Assembly: GCF_900108405.1 (NCBI RefSeq)
Contig: NZ_FNXG01000006.1
Span: 81,637 to 145,636 of the forward strand
DNA: 64,000 nt
Direction: 5' to 3'
Source: Paracoccus alkenifer
GTDB lineage: Bacteria; Pseudomonadota; Alphaproteobacteria; Rhodobacterales; Rhodobacteraceae
Shown: piece by piece, positions 1 through 7,575 of the stretch
How positions within the stretch are numbered: the first letter of the stretch is position 1
Layout of the letters: each line of letters begins with the position of its first letter
The notes under the pieces: generated by a model
What the model saw: only the letters and a program-made list of their open reading frames with translations
What the model was told of the DNA's origin: nothing
Databases searched by the model: none
Made by a program: the position numbers and the translations under genes

Positions 1-2469
1 CCCACCTGGCTGCTGGTCGGGCGGCCGCTGCGGAACTACAGGGATGACGGTAACCGCATCTACGTCAAGTGGGTGGACGGGGCCCAGCTGGACGCCGATC
101 CGTTCCTGGTGCGGATCTTCGGCGGTGACGCGGATTATCCCTGGAGCTCGGCCATGGTCGGGCGCGGCAAGAGCTATGCGGTCATCACCACCCGCTACGA
201 CAGCGACACCTTGCAGAGCTATCCGGCCTATCTGCTCAAGCCCGCGCCGCTGGCCATGTATGACCTGCGGCTGGACAGCACCAACGGCGGCAGCGGGCCG
301 CAGCGGTGGGACAATCCCGCGACCTGGCAGCCTTCGCGCAACCCGGCGGTGATCGCCTATAACCTGATCCGGGGAGTATATTTCGGCAGCGAATGGGTGT
401 TCGGCGGACGCAACCTGCCGGCCTGGCGGCTGCCCTCGGCCGAATGGATCGCTGCGGCCAATGAGTGCGATGCGCCGGTGACGCTGGCCGGCGGCGGCAC
501 CGAGCCGGCATGGCGCTGCGGGATCGAGATCAGTGTGGACATGGCCGCGGCCGACGTGCTCGAGGAAATCGGTCGCGCGGCCAACATGCGCTTTGCCGAG
601 GTCGGCGGTCAGATCAAGCCCATCGTCGGGCTGCCCGGCGCCGCGGTGTTTTCCCTGACCGACGACGACATCATCATCACCGAGGGGCAGTCGTTCCGCC
701 CCTTCGCGCCGGTCGCGGAAACCTATAACGCGATCAGCGCCACCTATCCCGAGCCGGCCGAGAAATGGGCCACCAAGGACAGCCCGGAATATATCGACGC
801 CGCGGCCACGGCCGAGGACGGCGGGCGCTATCTGCCGACCGGTATCAGCTATCCCGCCGCCCCCTACGCGCAGCAGGTGCAGCGGCTGCAACGCTCGCAG
901 TTGCAGGATTATCGCCGGATGCGCCGGCACCAGTTCCACCTGCCGCCCGATGCCTATGCGCTTGAGCCGGGCGTGGACATGGTATCCTGGACCAGCGCCC
1001 GCAACGGCTATGCCGCCAAGCTGTTCCTGGTGGAAAGCGTGGCCAAGACCCGCGGCATGAACGTGCTGGTCAGCCTGCGCGAGGCCGATCCGGGGGATTA
1101 CGACTGGGATAGCGGCTTTGAATTCCCGGTGACGATTACCCCGCCGGTCAACCCGTTGCCCTATGTCCAGCCCGTGCCCGGATTTGCGGTGTCTGCGACC
1201 AGCGTCCGCGACGGCGCCGGCCAGCCGCGCCGGGCGGCGATCCTGGTCGAGTGTGATCCCGGTGAGGTCGGCGTCACCGCTATCCATGTGCAGGCGCGGA
1301 TCAAGGGCGGCGGCGAGCGCCGGAATCTGCTGCGCTGGTCCGAGGGCTTTGAAAATGCGGCGTGGAACAAGGTCAACCTGACCGCCACCACCGGTTATGG
1401 CGTGGCGCCGGACGGATCATCGGCATCCACGATCCTGCGCGAAACCACCGCCACGGGCGAACACGGTCTGCGCCAGAACATCGCCCACCAGCTGGGCGAG
1501 CAGCATACCGTCTCGATTTATGTCCGCGAGGCTGGTCGTCCCTTCGTCTTCCTCGGCGGCATCCCCGCCGACTGGGGGGCGAACGCGAATGTCCGCTTCG
1601 ACTTGTCCACCGGGGAAATGCAGATCGGTGCGGGTGTCGTCGATGCCGGCATTGAGCCTGTGGGCGGCGGCTGGTTCCGGGTCTGGGGCACATTCACTGC
1701 GGCCTCGACGGGAACATCGACGCTGTATCTGGGCACGAGCCTGACCCGGTTCGCAGGCGTCGCCGCAACATTTGCAGGTGATCCGACAAGGGGTATCGAG
1801 GTCTGGGGTTTCCAGCGCGAAATCGGCCCGCTGTCAGCCTATCAGCGGGTCGAGGAAACCCCCGTGTCGAGCATCGTCATCGACGAGAGCTATCGCTATT
1901 CCGCGCCCCACGGCTGGTATCTGCGCGACGTGCTGCCGCTGACCACCTATGAGGTCCGGGCGCGGCTGCTGTCCGACCTGACGCCGGTGTCCGACTGGTC
2001 GGCATGGCACGATGTCACGACGCTGGATATCACCTTCCAGATCGAGGATCTGTCGCAGGACATCCTCGACCAGTTCGAGGCCATCGCGGCCGAAGCCGGT
2101 ATCGCGACGGTCGAGGTGCTGCCGGCCGAGGGCGATTTTGACAACCAGATCGTGATGCTGGTGCCGCAAGGGACGCTGTATCGCTGGGACGAGACTGAGT
2201 TGGAATGGACCACCAAGGTCTATGCCGGCGTCGGCCCGAACACCGTCACCACGGACGCGCTGGTCGCGCTGGCGGTGATCACATCCAAGATCGCCGCCGG
2301 TGCGGTCACGACCGACAAGATGACGGTCAACGAGTTGTCGGCGATCACGGCAGTTATCGGCGTCCTGCGGACCGCGACGAGCGGGGCGCGGCAGGAGATC
2401 CACAGTGACAAGCTCCTGATTTACGATGCGGCGAATATGGTGCGGGTCAAGATAGGGATGCTGTCGTGA
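1..2469 (+). CDS. phage tail tip protein J-like, 5' truncated
   Basis: The reading frame is open from base 1, so the first part of the gene lies before the window; 822 residues are visible. The first ~370 residues fit the central part of a tail-tip/host-specificity protein. An FN3-like segment follows around residues 375-440, then a carbohydrate-binding-like module opening NLLRWSEGFENAAW (441-618), then the remainder of the FN3-like fold. The C-terminus has the signature of DUF1983 tail-tip proteins (ITSKIAAGAVTTDKMTVNEL, about residue 760). It would sit at the tail tip and contact the host surface. The stop overlaps the GTG start of the next gene (GTGA), so the two are coupled. Family assignment is by pattern only. 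Confidence 0.8.
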   Translation, partial: PTWLLVGRPLRNYRDDGNRIYVKWVDGAQLDADPFLVRIFGGDADYPWSSAMVGRGKSYAVITTRYDSDTLQSYPAYLLKPAPLAMYDLRLDSTNGGSGPQRWDNPATWQPSRNPAVIAYNLIRGVYFGSEWVFGGRNLPAWRLPSAEWIAAANECDAPVTLAGGGTEPAWRCGIEISVDMAAADVLEEIGRAANMRFAEVGGQIKPIVGLPGAAVFSLTDDDIIITEGQSFRPFAPVAETYNAISATYPEPAEKWATKDSPEYIDAAATAEDGGRYLPTGISYPAAPYAQQVQRLQRSQLQDYRRMRRHQFHLPPDAYALEPGVDMVSWTSARNGYAAKLFLVESVAKTRGMNVLVSLREADPGDYDWDSGFEFPVTITPPVNPLPYVQPVPGFAVSATSVRDGAGQPRRAAILVECDPGEVGVTAIHVQARIKGGGERRNLLRWSEGFENAAWNKVNLTATTGYGVAPDGSSASTILRETTATGEHGLRQNIAHQLGEQHTVSIYVREAGRPFVFLGGIPADWGANANVRFDLSTGEMQIGAGVVDAGIEPVGGGWFRVWGTFTAASTGTSTLYLGTSLTRFAGVAATFAGDPTRGIEVWGFQREIGPLSAYQRVEETPVSSIVIDESYRYSAPHGWYLRDVLPLTTYEVRARLLSDLTPVSDWSAWHDVTTLDITFQIEDLSQDILDQFEAIAAEAGIATVEVLPAEGDFDNQIVMLVPQGTLYRWDETELEWTTKVYAGVGPNTVTTDALVALAVITSKIAAGAVTTDKMTVNELSAITAVIGVLRTATSGARQEIHSDKLLIYDAANMVRVKIGMLS

Positions 2470-2765
2470 GCTTTGGCATCGCTCTTAACACCACCCAGGG
2501 ATTCGTGGACATCTCTGCGGCGAACCCTGTGCGCCTGATCGCGGCGCTGGAATGTCTGGGACTGAGCGGGTCCGTTGCTCTGCCTGTGCAGGTGCTTCCG
2601 ACGGACAAGCTGCTGTTTCTGCCTGTCGGTCAGGGATACACGCCGACGATCACGCGGACCCAGACAACGGTCCAGTGGGTCGGCGTTCCGCCGATAATTG
2701 TCGGCGGCGTCCGATACGGCGGGACCACGCAGGACTTCAGGGTCTATTTTTCGAGGCAGGCATGA
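2466..2765 (+). CDS. small phage tail-associated protein (hypothetical)
   Basis: A 99-residue protein with a GTG start that overlaps the tail-tip stop codon and an ATGA overlap with the next gene. I recognise no domain. It starts MSFGIALNTTQGFVDIS and is rich in small residues and Val, consistent with a beta-rich structural protein. The next protein also starts MSFG and has a similar pattern in its first ~25 residues, so the two may share an N-terminal docking segment. The position directly after the tail-tip gene suggests a tail accessory or fibre-tip role; that is inference from context. Confidence 0.7.
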   Translation: MSFGIALNTTQGFVDISAANPVRLIAALECLGLSGSVALPVQVLPTDKLLFLPVGQGYTPTITRTQTTVQWVGVPPIIVGGVRYGGTTQDFRVYFSRQA

Positions 2766-3445
2766 GCTTCGGATTTCAGGTTCTCAATTCTGTCGGACAG
2801 GTGATCCTGGACGATAATTTCATCCCCATGAAACTTATCGGATCGGGGACGACCACACTGCGCGCGGCGGCAGGTTCCGACGCAATCCCGAATAGCACGT
2901 TGTGGCGATATTTCGGGGCAGATGCACTTCCTGGGTTACCTGCCATCGGTCCGCACTTCGTATTCGTTGCATTGGAGCCCTTTCCGTTCCTGAAAACCTA
3001 CGTGGTGCCAAGCAACGGTCGGGCGGCTATCATGTTGTTCAACGATCCCCGCCCGAATATCGCATACCGCGTCAGCTCGTTCGGCGTCTCGCCGCCGTCG
3101 CAGGGGGCGTTCGGCATGGAGGTTTACGGACCAGACGGGGTGCGGCTTTTCACGGCAGACGATACGCTTATGGCAATCAAGAGCGTGGACACGCAGGCCA
3201 AGGGCGCACAGCCGTTGGTCCTGCCCGCGGACGCCACGCATATCGCGGTGGTTGGCAGCACCTCGCAATATCCCGCTGGGGGAATTACAAGCCGATACTG
3301 CGAAACCGGTGTGTCGCTGTCGCAAAGCGGGGGTGTCTGGTCAGCCACATTCAGCGAGCGCGTTTTCGATCCTTATGCCGAGGATGGCTTGCCGGCCTTT
3401 CCGCCTGCGGATAACTTCATCGTGACCGCACGTTTTTCCAATTAG
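2762..3445 (+). CDS. phage tail-associated protein (hypothetical)
   Basis: 227 residues. The ATG at 2762 overlaps the upstream stop as ATGA; the frame is open further upstream but would then run through the preceding gene. It begins MSFGFQVLNSVGQVILDDNF, resembling the start of the preceding protein. The rest is predicted beta-rich with no motif I recognise. There is no signal peptide or membrane segment. Small proteins of this kind after a J-like gene are common in siphophage-type prophages and usually have no assigned function. Confidence 0.75.
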   Translation: MSFGFQVLNSVGQVILDDNFIPMKLIGSGTTTLRAAAGSDAIPNSTLWRYFGADALPGLPAIGPHFVFVALEPFPFLKTYVVPSNGRAAIMLFNDPRPNIAYRVSSFGVSPPSQGAFGMEVYGPDGVRLFTADDTLMAIKSVDTQAKGAQPLVLPADATHIAVVGSTSQYPAGGITSRYCETGVSLSQSGGVWSATFSERVFDPYAEDGLPAFPPADNFIVTARFSN

Positions 3446-3451
3446 AGGACA

Positions 3452-3727
3452 ATGTCAGTGAGAAAGGTTCTCGCACTTTTTGCAATCGCTGCCCTTGCGG
3501 CCTGTGGCTCTTCTGGAACGGATGCGCCCAAATACCCGACCAAATCTCTTTACCCCTATGCCGGGCAGGAAGTGACCGAACAGCAGGCTTGTGATTACCT
3601 GGCGGCGTCCGAGGCGCATTATCGTGACATGCGGGGAAAATCGCTATCCGGCCCCTATGGCGTGTCGCGGATCGAGGCCGAAAAGCTGGTCAAATTCTGG
3701 GCGCAATTCTGCCCGAGCGGGGCGTGA
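3452..3727 (+). CDS. small prophage lipoprotein
   Basis: 91 residues with an N-terminal signal peptide and lipobox (residues 1-19: charged start, hydrophobic ALFAIAALAAC, Cys at 19 followed by GSSG), so it is predicted to be a lipid-anchored envelope protein. A GAGGAC ribosome site lies a few bases before the ATG. The stop overlaps the next ATG (TGATG). Possible roles are superinfection exclusion or a spanin-like outer-membrane subunit. The distance from the endolysin and the lack of a proline-rich tail make an Rz1 function uncertain. Confidence 0.75.
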   Translation: MSVRKVLALFAIAALAACGSSGTDAPKYPTKSLYPYAGQEVTEQQACDYLAASEAHYRDMRGKSLSGPYGVSRIEAEKLVKFWAQFCPSGA

Positions 3728-3954
3728 TGATCTATCTCGACAACGAATCCCATCAGACCATCTGCGCCTGCGACCGCTGCGGCGTAACCGAGGCGACAGA
3801 CCGCGCCGATGGCGTTGCTGTCGCGGGATGGATGACCGGCCACCTCTGGCTTGACGTCAGCCTGTCCGAGCAGCGGCAGTCGCCGCTCTGCTTCTGCCCG
3901 GACTGTTCCGCGCGCATGCGGTCGGCAACCACGATTCAGATCAGCGCCGCCTGA
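3727..3954 (+). CDS. small zinc-ribbon-like phage protein
   Basis: 75 residues from the ATG that overlaps the upstream stop; a GTG one codon earlier at 3724 is an alternative. Two Cys pairs, CACDRC near residue 13 and CFCPDC near residue 57, look like a treble-clef or zinc-ribbon knuckle. No DNA-binding or enzymatic domain is recognisable. It is the last plus-strand gene before the inverted HicAB pair. Confidence 0.6.
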   Translation: MIYLDNESHQTICACDRCGVTEATDRADGVAVAGWMTGHLWLDVSLSEQRQSPLCFCPDCSARMRSATTIQISAA

Positions 3955-3971
3955 CGCTCAACAGCCCGGTG

Positions 3972-4370
3972 TCAAACGCTGCCGGTCAGCTCCCGACGGG
4001 CGGACGAGGCGAGGAACGATGACCGGGTCATGCCCCGGGCGCGCGCGGTCTCATCAATCGCGCGCAGCAACCCGCGTTCGATCGAGATGTTGACCCGGGC
4101 CAGTGCGGTATCCGCCGGAATATACGGCACCGACATCAGGACCGCCCCCTGCCCGATCGCCACGGCCACCTCCGGCTGTTTGCGGACGGCATCCAAGGGT
4201 GACGGCTCCACATCCGGCTGATCCTCGAACCAGAGGTCGAGCGCCTCGGCGGCCGCGACGGGAATGTCATTCCAGCTGTCGGCTGCGGCAAAGCAGCCGG
4301 GAAGATCGGGGAAGGTCAGGCCATAGGCGCTGTCTTCATCCTTGTGAACGACTGCGGTGTAGTAACGCAT
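3972..4370 (-). CDS. hicB: HicB-family antitoxin
   Basis: 132 residues. The N-terminal half is the partially degraded RNase-H-like HicB fold (YYTAVVHKDEDSAYGLTFPDLPGCFAAADSW), which neutralises HicA. The C-terminal half is a ribbon-helix-helix DNA-binding segment (RVNISIERGLLRAIDETARARGMTRSSFL, about residues 90-120), so it probably also represses its own operon. I chose the second ATG because an AGGA lies 8 bases upstream; an ATG three codons earlier is possible. It follows hicA on the minus strand after 49 bases and is opposite in direction to the surrounding tail genes, as expected of an inserted toxin-antitoxin cassette. Confidence 0.9.
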   Translation of the reverse strand: MRYYTAVVHKDEDSAYGLTFPDLPGCFAAADSWNDIPVAAAEALDLWFEDQPDVEPSPLDAVRKQPEVAVAIGQGAVLMSVPYIPADTALARVNISIERGLLRAIDETARARGMTRSSFLASSARRELTGSV

Positions 4371-4419
4371 GATGCACATCCTGGCTTCACGTGGTTGCAG
4401 AGAGGCGAGCGTGAGCGGG

Positions 4420-4602
4420 CTAAAGCAGCCCGGCCTGCTGATAGATGCTCCTGACGGTTCCGGCAGGCAGGTCTTTTTTCGGGTGCGGCAGGATCACGAC
4501 ACGATCCCCTTTCCGAAGCTTGAGGTGCGATCCGCGCTTGGACACCTCTTCGAAACCTGCGTCTTTCAGAACCTTCAGGAGCTTTCGGGAATTCGTTTCC
4601 AA
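4420..4602 (-). CDS. hicA: HicA-family mRNA interferase toxin
   Basis: 60 residues, the normal size for HicA, a double-stranded-RNA-binding-fold ribonuclease that cleaves mRNA during translation. The family core is visible: KVLKDAGFEEVSKRGSHLKLRKGDRVVILPHPKKDLPAGTVRSI in outline, with the catalytic His in the GSH motif (residue 26). The only start in place is TTG at 4602; no downstream in-frame ATG would keep the N-terminal helix. A weak TTG start would keep toxin synthesis low. The first gene of the hicA-hicB operon, it lies 20 bases from a palindromic site that probably contains the operator. Confidence 0.9.
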   Translation of the reverse strand: METNSRKLLKVLKDAGFEEVSKRGSHLKLRKGDRVVILPHPKKDLPAGTVRSIYQQAGLL

Positions 4603-4621
4603 CCCTGTCGCCCCTCTGCTG

Positions 4622-4643
4622 TATGTGTATTTATATACACATA
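4622..4643 (-). promoter_or_regulatory. palindromic operator of hicAB
   Basis: A perfect inverted repeat with 9-base arms (TATGTGTAT / ATACACATA) and a 4-base spacer lies 20 bases upstream of the hicA start, in a locally AT-rich stretch. This is the expected place and symmetry for binding of the HicB ribbon-helix-helix dimer over the hicA promoter. Function is inferred from position and symmetry. Confidence 0.65.
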
Positions 4644-4690
4644 AGCATCCTGATCGTCAATCACCAGCGCACAAATAAATGTGCATCCTC

Positions 4691-4714
4691 GCCCGGCAAT
4701 CCGCCGGGCTTTTT
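4691..4714 (+). terminator. rho-independent terminator
   Basis: GCCCGGC, a 5-base loop and GCCGGGC are followed by five T. It lies between the hicAB promoter region and the next phage gene, so it may insulate the tail genes downstream of the cassette from upstream transcription. Confidence 0.75.
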
Positions 4715-4730
4715 GCAATGGAGGCCCATC

Positions 4731-5096
4731 ATGGCCGTGAACTACACCAGCGCGCTGCGCACCACCCGGATGACCGCCACCCGTGACGCCTGTGCCGGCG
4801 GCGCGCTGCAACTGCTGGACGCGGGCGGCGTCGTGCTGTCCAGCCATACGCTTTCGGCGACCGGGGGCACCGTGGCAGATGGCGTCTGGACGCTGGGGTT
4901 TACGAATGCCACCGCAGCGGCCACCGCCAGCGGCACCGCGGCGGCCGCCCGCATCCGCAACAGCAGCGATGCGGACGTGGCAACCGGCATGACCGTGGGG
5001 CTGGGCGACAGCGGCGCGGATGTCGAGCTGCAAAACACCAACATCAACGCCGGCCAGGACATCGTTATCTCCAACGCCACGCTGACGGACGGCTGA
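4731..5096 (+). CDS. small phage structural protein (hypothetical)
   Basis: 121 residues. The ATG at 4731 has a good GGAGG site 6 bases upstream; the open frame extends further back but across the terminator. The protein is Ala/Gly/Thr-rich with no Trp-rich core, starts MAVNYTSALRTTRMTATRDA, and ends in a polar beta-like segment (LQNTNINAGQDIVISNATL). Similar short proteins sit between tail-fibre genes of tailed phages, but I cannot name a family. Confidence 0.7.
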   Translation: MAVNYTSALRTTRMTATRDACAGGALQLLDAGGVVLSSHTLSATGGTVADGVWTLGFTNATAAATASGTAAAARIRNSSDADVATGMTVGLGDSGADVELQNTNINAGQDIVISNATLTDG

Positions 5097-5100
5097 TCCG

Positions 5101-6936
5101 ATGTCGCCGCCCATCACGGCCGGGTTGCTGTGGTCAACGGACGTCGCGATTGATTTTGCGGCGTCCGGCCCCATTGTGCCGGCAATCCCGATGCCTCGGG
5201 CAGCGGGACCGCTTTATTGCGTGGTGTCCGCGCAGACAGCGGGCAGCGAGGGGGTGATTTTCCGGGTCGGCAATCCCGACGACAATTTCCACGAGCAAAA
5301 CACGTTCCAGGCGGAGCGCTGGGACGGGCTCTACGGCCTGATGGCGGCACCGGGCTGGCCGAATCAGGTCATTGGCGAGGCCCCGGCTATCAGCGCAACG
5401 GCCAACCACCTCTGGGAGTTCTGGTTCAGCACTGCCGGGACCGATTTTATCGACCACCAGCCGTTCGGGTTTGTTAACAACGATCTGCCAAACCAAGACG
5501 TTGCCGCATCCTCGCATCTGTTCATCGGGTATCGCCTCAATGACGGCACCCCGATGGATCGGGCGACCGGGACCATTCATCGGATGGCCTTTTACGACCG
5601 CGTCCCGACCGAGGCCGAGCGCGCGCTGTTGGCGACGTGGGTAAATGGCGGCTTCCCGCTCGTCGCCGGAGATTTCTGGCATTACCGCCAAGAGGATGTG
5701 ACCACGGCAGGCGTGGACACAGCGCACGGCCTGTCGATGCCGCTGGACCTGACCGGGGCGCTGGCGAGGGCTACTGTTGCCGGTGTCGAGTGGATGGACT
5801 GCGCGGCGGGCGTGCTCAGCGGCACCCACTCGGCGTGGTCGGCCTCGGCCGGGCTTGCTGTCTGGGTGCTCGCGGACGGGTCGCGTCCGGCTGGCACTGC
5901 CATTTACAACGGCGTTGCCTCGGCTGTCCTGAACGATAATCAGCACCTCAACTTCCACGGCGACGGCCTGTTCCGCACCACGAATAACACCACCCGCACT
6001 GCCACCTGGCCTGTTCCGGCAGCGGCCGGGCCAGAGACATTTTGCTGGACTGCGGCAGCCGGCACGACGGCAATCTCCGGATATTCGCTGCGCCACAACG
6101 GCGTCGATCTGGGCGGCGCAGCGTTAACTGATCCAAGTCGCAATGCGGCCCGGTCCGGGACAAATTTCATCATCGGCGGCGGCAGCAATCTGGCGCCCGG
6201 CGGTCTGCGCTGGCGCGACGTGGTGATCAAGATCGGCGCGGATTTTACGCCACAGGAGGTCGCGGCGCTCGAAGTCTATGCGGCCGAAAGGGTGCAGTCG
6301 CAGGGCGATCCGCCGATCACGATGGCGCTTGCTGCCTCCGACGCGCCCGATACCGCGCGCATCACCGCCTCGGTCCGCTGGCCGGCCATCGCTGCGTCCA
6401 TGGCGGCCGCAGATGCGCCAGACAGCGCCAGCATCAGCGCCACGGTGCCCGTCCGGGCGAGCCTCGCCGCGGCGGATGCGCCGGACCGTCCGGCGATCAG
6501 GGCAACCGTCGGCTGGCCCGCCATCATGGCCCGCATCGCTGCATCCGACGCCCCGGACACCGCCGCCATGTCGCTGGCCGTCCGCATCGGTGCAACGCTG
6601 TCTGCCAGCGACGCGCCCGACATCGCCCGGATCATCGCCGGCACCGGCTGGCCCGCAATCATGGCGCGCGTGGCGGCATCGGACGCGCCGGATCAGGCCG
6701 CGATCCAAGCCGCCGTGCCGATCCGCGCAGGGCTTGCCGCGGGTGACGCCCCGGACAGCGCGCGCCTGTCGGTTGCCGTCCGCATCGGTGCAACGCTGTC
6801 TGCCAGCGACGCGCCAGACATGGCCAGCATCATCATGCGGCTGTGGTCGCAGACATCGCGCTACGCCTATCCCGGCGATCCGCAGGGCGGCACCCTGGCA
6901 CCATCCATCCGATCCGGCACTATCCAGAGGCCCTGA
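5101..6936 (+). CDS. phage tail protein with concanavalin-like N-terminus and DAPD repeats
   Basis: 611 residues. The first ~400 residues have the look of two jelly-roll or LamG-type modules: a FHRMAFYDRVPTEAERA-type segment near residue 160 is typical of concanavalin-like tail proteins ending in a turn before the last strand, and a similar FTPQEVAALEVY ending appears near residue 385. Residues 414-577 are eight imperfect repeats centred on DAPD. The protein ends in a short tail, RLWSQTSRYAYPGDPQ. It probably forms part of a tail fibre or host-binding appendage; the repeats may be a spacer or oligomerising shaft. There is no strong ribosome site before the ATG, so translation may depend on the preceding gene, which stops 4 bases upstream. 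Confidence 0.75.
   Translation: MSPPITAGLLWSTDVAIDFAASGPIVPAIPMPRAAGPLYCVVSAQTAGSEGVIFRVGNPDDNFHEQNTFQAERWDGLYGLMAAPGWPNQVIGEAPAISATANHLWEFWFSTAGTDFIDHQPFGFVNNDLPNQDVAASSHLFIGYRLNDGTPMDRATGTIHRMAFYDRVPTEAERALLATWVNGGFPLVAGDFWHYRQEDVTTAGVDTAHGLSMPLDLTGALARATVAGVEWMDCAAGVLSGTHSAWSASAGLAVWVLADGSRPAGTAIYNGVASAVLNDNQHLNFHGDGLFRTTNNTTRTATWPVPAAAGPETFCWTAAAGTTAISGYSLRHNGVDLGGAALTDPSRNAARSGTNFIIGGGSNLAPGGLRWRDVVIKIGADFTPQEVAALEVYAAERVQSQGDPPITMALAASDAPDTARITASVRWPAIAASMAAADAPDSASISATVPVRASLAAADAPDRPAIRATVGWPAIMARIAASDAPDTAAMSLAVRIGATLSASDAPDIARIIAGTGWPAIMARVAASDAPDQAAIQAAVPIRAGLAAGDAPDSARLSVAVRIGATLSASDAPDMASIIMRLWSQTSRYAYPGDPQGGTLAPSIRSGTIQRP
6340..6831 (+). repeat. in-frame coding repeat, eight DAPD units
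   Basis: Eight units starting DAPD with spacings of 24, 21, 24, 21, 24, 21 and 21 residues. The longer units contain a WPAI segment (first, third and fifth); the shorter ones contain VRIGATL, VPVRASL or VPIRAGL. The DNA of the units is also similar (for example GGTGCAACGCTGTCTGCCAG occurs twice), which points to growth by duplication and recombination. Confidence 0.9.
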
Positions 6937-6937
6937 C

Positions 6938-7237
6938 ATGGCGACATTTACCATCAAGCGGGGCGATACCGCCCCGGCCCTGCGCTATGCGCTGCTGCCC
7001 GAAACCGTGGACCTGACCGGGGCCAGCGTGGTGCTGGTCATGGACGGCGGCGCGCGACTGCCGGCGCAGATCATCAGCCCCAGCCCGCCCGTGGTGCAAT
7101 ACGACTGGCAACCGGGTGACACGGACCGCACTGGTCTGCGGCGGGCGGAATTCGAGGTGACCCACTTGGACGGCGCAGTCGAGACGTTCCCGAACGCCGG
7201 CTATCTGCTGGTGCAGATCACCGAGGATCTGGGCTGA
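6938..7237 (+). CDS. phage baseplate upper protein-like (BppU N-terminal-like)
   Basis: 99 residues: FTIKRGDTAPALRYAL, then LTGASVVLVMDGG, then YLLVQITEDLG at the end. This order of an RGDT start, an LTGA strand and a final V..TD segment resembles the Ig-like N-terminal domain of BppU-type baseplate proteins, which dock receptor-binding proteins. Here the domain stands alone. Its start is one base after the previous stop and its stop overlaps the next ATG (TGATG), so it belongs to the same transcript. Confidence 0.6.
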   Translation: MATFTIKRGDTAPALRYALLPETVDLTGASVVLVMDGGARLPAQIISPSPPVVQYDWQPGDTDRTGLRRAEFEVTHLDGAVETFPNAGYLLVQITEDLG

Positions 7238-7509
7238 TGACCGATTTCGACCTGGCCCAGCTGATCCGCAACGGCTGGACCCAGATCATGGCCATCGTCG
7301 CGATCATCTGGTGGTCGCGATGGCTCGACCTGCGCAGCAAGGATCACAGCGCCCACTTGGACCGGCACGAGGCCCGGCTGCGCGACATCGAGGCCAACGC
7401 GCACGCGCACGCGGTGCAGTTTGCGCGCATCGACGAGACGCTATCCGGCATCAAGCTGACGCTGGACCGGATCTATGCCGAGGTCAGCGAGACCCGCACC
7501 GGCCGCTGA
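7237..7509 (+). CDS. small phage membrane protein with coiled coil
   Basis: 90 residues. One membrane segment near residues 16-28 (QIMAIVAIIWW) is followed by a charged helical, probably coiled-coil, stretch (HLDRHEARLRDIEANAHAHAVQFARIDETLSGIKLTLDRIY in outline) to the C-terminus. This layout is common for holin-associated or spanin-like proteins upstream of endolysins. It is the last gene before the terminator at 7535 and precedes the lysis genes. Confidence 0.65.
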   Translation: MTDFDLAQLIRNGWTQIMAIVAIIWWSRWLDLRSKDHSAHLDRHEARLRDIEANAHAHAVQFARIDETLSGIKLTLDRIYAEVSETRTGR

Positions 7510-7510
7510 C

Positions 7511-7532
7511 CCGTCTAACATCCGTCTAACAT
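7511..7532 (+). repeat. 11-base tandem direct repeat
   Basis: CCGTCTAACAT occurs twice in a row with no mismatch, directly between a stop codon and a terminator hairpin. No function can be assigned. Confidence 0.9.
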
Positions 7533-7534
7533 TC

Positions 7535-7558
7535 GCCCCGCCATCGCGCGGGGCTTTT
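7535..7558 (+). terminator. rho-independent terminator before endolysin gene
   Basis: A 7-base stem GCCCCGC/GCGGGGC with a 6-base loop is followed by four T. It separates the tail transcript from the lysis module. Confidence 0.75.
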
Positions 7559-7575
7559 GCATTTTCGAGGGACAC

